NCBI GenBank assembly: GCA_002315795.1
Contig: DCIF01000114.1
Location: 10,678-27,462 of the forward strand
Length of the DNA stretch: 16,785 nt
DNA from: Bacteroidales bacterium UBA1733
GTDB lineage: Bacteria; Bacteroidota; Bacteroidia; Bacteroidales; UBA3663
Reading direction: 5' to 3'
The notes under the pieces are model-generated. The model was given only the letters and a program-made list of their open reading frames with translations, made no database searches and was not told the DNA's origin. The position numbers and the translations under genes were made by a program. Shown here piece after piece: positions 14,656 through 16,785 of the stretch; position 1 is the stretch's first letter; each line of letters starts with the position of its first letter.

Positions 14656-16038
14656 ATGGCTATAATAGACCCAAGAAATATACAAATCAAGAACTATGAC
14701 TACGCGCTTCCTGACGAGAGGATAGCCAAGTATCCGTTGGCTCAGCGTGATCAGTCGAAACTCCTTGTCTGGCATCCTGATGCAACGGCTGGTGCTGATG
14801 GTAAGCAGGGTGGAACCATTGAGGAACACCATTTCTTCAACTTGCCAGAACAGATCCCTGCCGGTTCGATGATCGTTTTTAATAATACGAAAGTTATTCA
14901 GGCTCGTCTTCATTTCCGTAAGCCGACAGGAGGCATCGTCGAGGTATTTTGTCTGGAGCCGGAAGCTCCGAAAGATTATCAGCAGAATTTTGCTTCCGAA
15001 AAGGAGTGTACATGGACGTGTCTTGTGGGAAACAGCAAGAAATGGAAGGAGGGAAGTCTCTCTATCGATGTGGATCTTAAGGATGGACGTAAGACTACAC
15101 TCTATTGCGAACGTGCGGGAGAACTCGGCCCTAGCCAGAAGATCCGTTTCTACTGGAACGAAAACGATAACGAAAACGATAACGAAAACGATAACGAAAA
15201 CATCTCTTTTGCTCAGCTCCTGGACGCCATGGGAGAGCTCCCGATTCCTCCTTATCTCAATCGTGAAACTGAGGAGAAGGATAAGGAAACCTATCAGACG
15301 GTCTATTCGAAGATTAAGGGCAGCGTAGCTGCTCCTACGGCAGGACTACACTATACGCCAGAGGTTCTGGAGAAGTTACAGCAGAAGGGATGTTCGTTGC
15401 AGTATCTGACATTGCACGTCGGTGCAGGTACTTTTAAACCCGTCAAGAGTGAGACCATTGAGGGCCATGACATGCATACTGAGTTTATCTCTGTGCCACG
15501 CAGTGTCATTGAATCGATCTATAACTTCCTCTTGCAGCGCGAGGCCAATTCCTCACTCAACACTCCAAACTCCCCACTTCTGATTGCCACTGGCACTACG
15601 AGTGTCCGTACACTCGAGAGTCTATATTATATAGGAGAGAAGCTGCAGGCTATTCACGCTGAACATGGCAAGGCATGGACAGCCATGGTTCATCCTGAGG
15701 ATATGATCGTCCACCAGTGGGAGCCTTACGATCAGGAGCATACGCTCTCGCTTACCGACTCGCTGGCGTGTATTCTTGACTATTTAAATGACTCTTCGCA
15801 AGATACTTTGGTTACAGCTACACAGATTCTTATCGCTCCTGGTTTCCAATATCGTCTGATCGATGGCATCGTCACCAATTTCCACATGCCACAGAGCACT
15901 TTGCTATTGCTGGTGAGCGCTTTAGTCGATGGCGATAGTCTGGTAGGAGAGAACTGGCATAGAATCTATCAGTATGCGCTTGAGAACGATTTCAGATTCC
16001 TGAGTTATGGCGATTCGAGCGTGCTTTTCCGTAATTAG
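14656..16038 (+). CDS. queA: tRNA ribosyltransferase-isomerase QueA with low-complexity inserts
   Basis: QueA transfers and rearranges the ribosyl group of S-adenosylmethionine onto preQ1 in tRNA, giving epoxyqueuosine in the wobble position of GUN-anticodon tRNAs. Conserved blocks are NYDYALPDERIAKYPL (13-28), FNNTKVIQARL (75-85), GELPIPPY (193-200), GSVAAPTAGLHYT (222-234), LHVGAGTFKPV (253-263), ATGTTSVRTLES (311-322), FQYRLIDGIVTNFHMPQSTL (397-416) and FLSYGD (448-453). All core blocks are present, so it should be active. It has 460 residues against about 350 for common QueA. The excess sits in variable loops: roughly 41-53, 103-117, the NEND repeat at 168-182, and NSSLNTPNSP (298-307). 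The first two lie in the N-terminal half and the last before ATGTTSVR. It has its own promoter and terminator. Confidence 0.96.
   Translation: MAIIDPRNIQIKNYDYALPDERIAKYPLAQRDQSKLLVWHPDATAGADGKQGGTIEEHHFFNLPEQIPAGSMIVFNNTKVIQARLHFRKPTGGIVEVFCLEPEAPKDYQQNFASEKECTWTCLVGNSKKWKEGSLSIDVDLKDGRKTTLYCERAGELGPSQKIRFYWNENDNENDNENDNENISFAQLLDAMGELPIPPYLNRETEEKDKETYQTVYSKIKGSVAAPTAGLHYTPEVLEKLQQKGCSLQYLTLHVGAGTFKPVKSETIEGHDMHTEFISVPRSVIESIYNFLLQREANSSLNTPNSPLLIATGTTSVRTLESLYYIGEKLQAIHAEHGKAWTAMVHPEDMIVHQWEPYDQEHTLSLTDSLACILDYLNDSSQDTLVTATQILIAPGFQYRLIDGIVTNFHMPQSTLLLLVSALVDGDSLVGENWHRIYQYALENDFRFLSYGDSSVLFRN
15157..15201 (+). repeat. 12-bp tandem repeat, 3.75 copies, inside queA
   Basis: AACGAAAACGAT occurs identically at 15157-15168, 15169-15180 and 15181-15192, with a partial copy at 15193-15201. 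It is in frame and encodes NENDNENDNENDNEN (residues 168-182), placed between YW and ISFAQLLDAMG. The copies are identical at DNA level, suggesting recent expansion or slippage. Confidence 0.96.
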
Positions 16039-16052
16039 AAAATAAAAATAGT

Positions 16053-16093
16053 AAAGTCTATTTGTCAAACCCTAAACCAAATAGACTTTTTTT
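16053..16093 (+). terminator. Intrinsic terminator of queA
   Basis: AAAGTCTATTTG (16053-16064) and CAAATAGACTTT (16078-16089) form a perfect 12-bp stem with a 13-base loop. A run of seven T (16087-16093) follows. It starts 15 bp after the queA stop. Confidence 0.9.
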
Positions 16094-16111
16094 ACAACTT
16101 ATTGCTACGTT

Positions 16112-16145
16112 TTTGCGGGAATAATCAATATTTATATTATCTTTG
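16112..16145 (+). promoter_or_regulatory. Bacteroidetes-type promoter for gap
   Basis: TTTG (16112-16115) and TATCTTTG (16138-16145) are separated by 22 bp, slightly longer than the other promoters here. The predicted leader before the ATG at 16218 is about 65 bases, longer than for the other genes, and AT-rich. Confidence 0.6.
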
Positions 16146-16217
16146 CAGAGTCTTAATGACAAAAATGAGAGTTTATTCCCTTTTATTTATACAAACAATC
16201 AAAATCATTTTACTAAG

Positions 16218-16785
16218 ATGACAAAAGTAGCTATTAATGGTTTCGGTCGTATCGGCCGTCTCGCATTCCGTCAGATGTTCGAGGCTGAGGGTTATGAGGT
16301 AGTTGCAATCAACGACCTTACCTCTCCTGCAATGCTCGCTCACCTCCTCAAGTATGATACTGCTCAGGGCGGTTTCTGTGGCAAGTTCGGTGAGGGCAAG
16401 CACACTGTAGAGTCAACTGAGAACTCTATCATCGTTGACGGCAAGGAGATCAAGATCTCTGCTGAGAAGGACGCTGCTAACTGCCCATGGGCTGCTAACG
16501 ACGTAGACGTAGTTCTCGAGTGCACCGGTTTCTATACCTCAAAGGAGAAGGCTTCTGCTCACCTCGCTGCTGGTGCTAAGAAGGTAGTTATCTCTGCTCC
16601 TGCTGGTAACGACCTCCCAACCATCGTTTACAACGTTAACCACAAGACCCTCACCGCTGAGGATAAGGTTATCTCTGCTGCTTCATGTACTACCAACTGC
16701 TTGGCTCCAATGGCTGCAGCTCTCCACGCTTATGCTCCTATCCAGTCAGGTATCATGTCAACCATCCACGCTTACACTGGTGACC
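16218..16785 (+). CDS. gap: Glyceraldehyde-3-phosphate dehydrogenase, type I (3' end outside window)
   Basis: The first 189 residues of a phosphorylating, NAD-type GAPDH, which oxidises glyceraldehyde 3-phosphate in glycolysis. The nucleotide-binding start [19 protein letters not shown] and IND (31-33), with D33 favouring NAD, are clear. The catalytic cysteine is C157 in [11 protein letters not shown] and the catalytic base is H184 in TIHAYT. The window cuts it at codon 190 of an expected 335 or so. Codon use differs from its neighbours: strongly GCT for Ala, CTC for Leu, GGT for Gly, AAC for Asn and AAG for Lys, with few rare codons. This is the pattern of a very highly expressed gene, not a sign of transfer. 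The ATG at 16218 gives the full family N-terminus. Confidence 0.97.
   Translation, partial: MTKVAINGFGRIGRLAFRQMFEAEGYEVVAINDLTSPAMLAHLLKYDTAQGGFCGKFGEGKHTVESTENSIIVDGKEIKISAEKDAANCPWAANDVDVVLECTGFYTSKEKASAHLAAGAKKVVISAPAGNDLPTIVYNVNHKTLTAEDKVISAASCTTNCLAPMAAALHAYAPIQSGIMSTIHAYTGD

Overview
The window looks like a chromosomal segment of a Bacteroidales bacterium, most likely Prevotella or a close relative. This is an inference. It rests on repeated Bacteroidetes-type promoters (TTTG, 19-22 bp spacer, TAnnTTTG) in almost every gene-free gap, weak Shine-Dalgarno sites, and the gene families present (proposed ApgM-type homoserine kinase, SH3-like/Smr protein, LtaS-like sulfatase fold protein). 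Sixteen-base-level features aside, there are 14 genes: 12 complete, one cut at the left edge and one cut at the right edge. I see no tRNA, rRNA, CRISPR array, transposase or phage gene.

Layout. (1) 1-3455, minus strand: apgM-like homoserine kinase, thrC, then an HlyIII/PAQR membrane protein running off the left edge. The first two overlap by 4 bp and form the end of threonine synthesis. The thrC/hlyIII junction carries a GC-rich inverted-repeat element plus a 12-bp tandem array, both read as the HlyIII N-terminus. (2) 3504-5621, plus strand: an LtaS/MdoB-type membrane phosphoglycerol or phosphoethanolamine transferase, convergent with (3) 5651-6738, minus strand: an LpxL/HtrB-type lipid A acyltransferase. 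They share one terminator hairpin. (4) 6854-8640, plus strand: a NodB-type deacetylase coupled to a DPM1-like GT2 with two membrane helices. (5) 14588-8610, minus strand: a six-gene run of Smr-domain protein, YitT, GT4, WaaE-like GT2, GT4 and GT87. Its last gene overlaps the plus-strand GT2 by 31 bp tail to tail. (6) 14595-16093, plus strand: queA, divergent from the Smr gene, with its own promoter and terminator. (7) From 16112: gap (GAPDH), cut at the right edge, with codon use of a highly expressed gene.

How the genes fit together. Units 2-5 (3.6-12.9 kb) read as a cell-envelope glycan/LPS region: a lipid A acyltransferase, a headgroup transferase, three cytoplasmic glycosyltransferases, a polyprenyl-phosphate sugar synthase (DPM1-like), a GT-C enzyme (GT87) of the kind that uses such lipid donors, and a carbohydrate deacetylase. 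The exact glycan cannot be read from sequence.

No obvious new defence or mobile system is visible. The most unusual signals are small-scale: in-frame 12-bp tandem repeats of about 45 bp in two unrelated genes (hlyIII and queA), the inverted-repeat element spliced into hlyIII, a 26-bp duplication that rewrote the C-terminus of a GT4, and an Smr protein with a coiled coil at the head of a glycosyltransferase operon.
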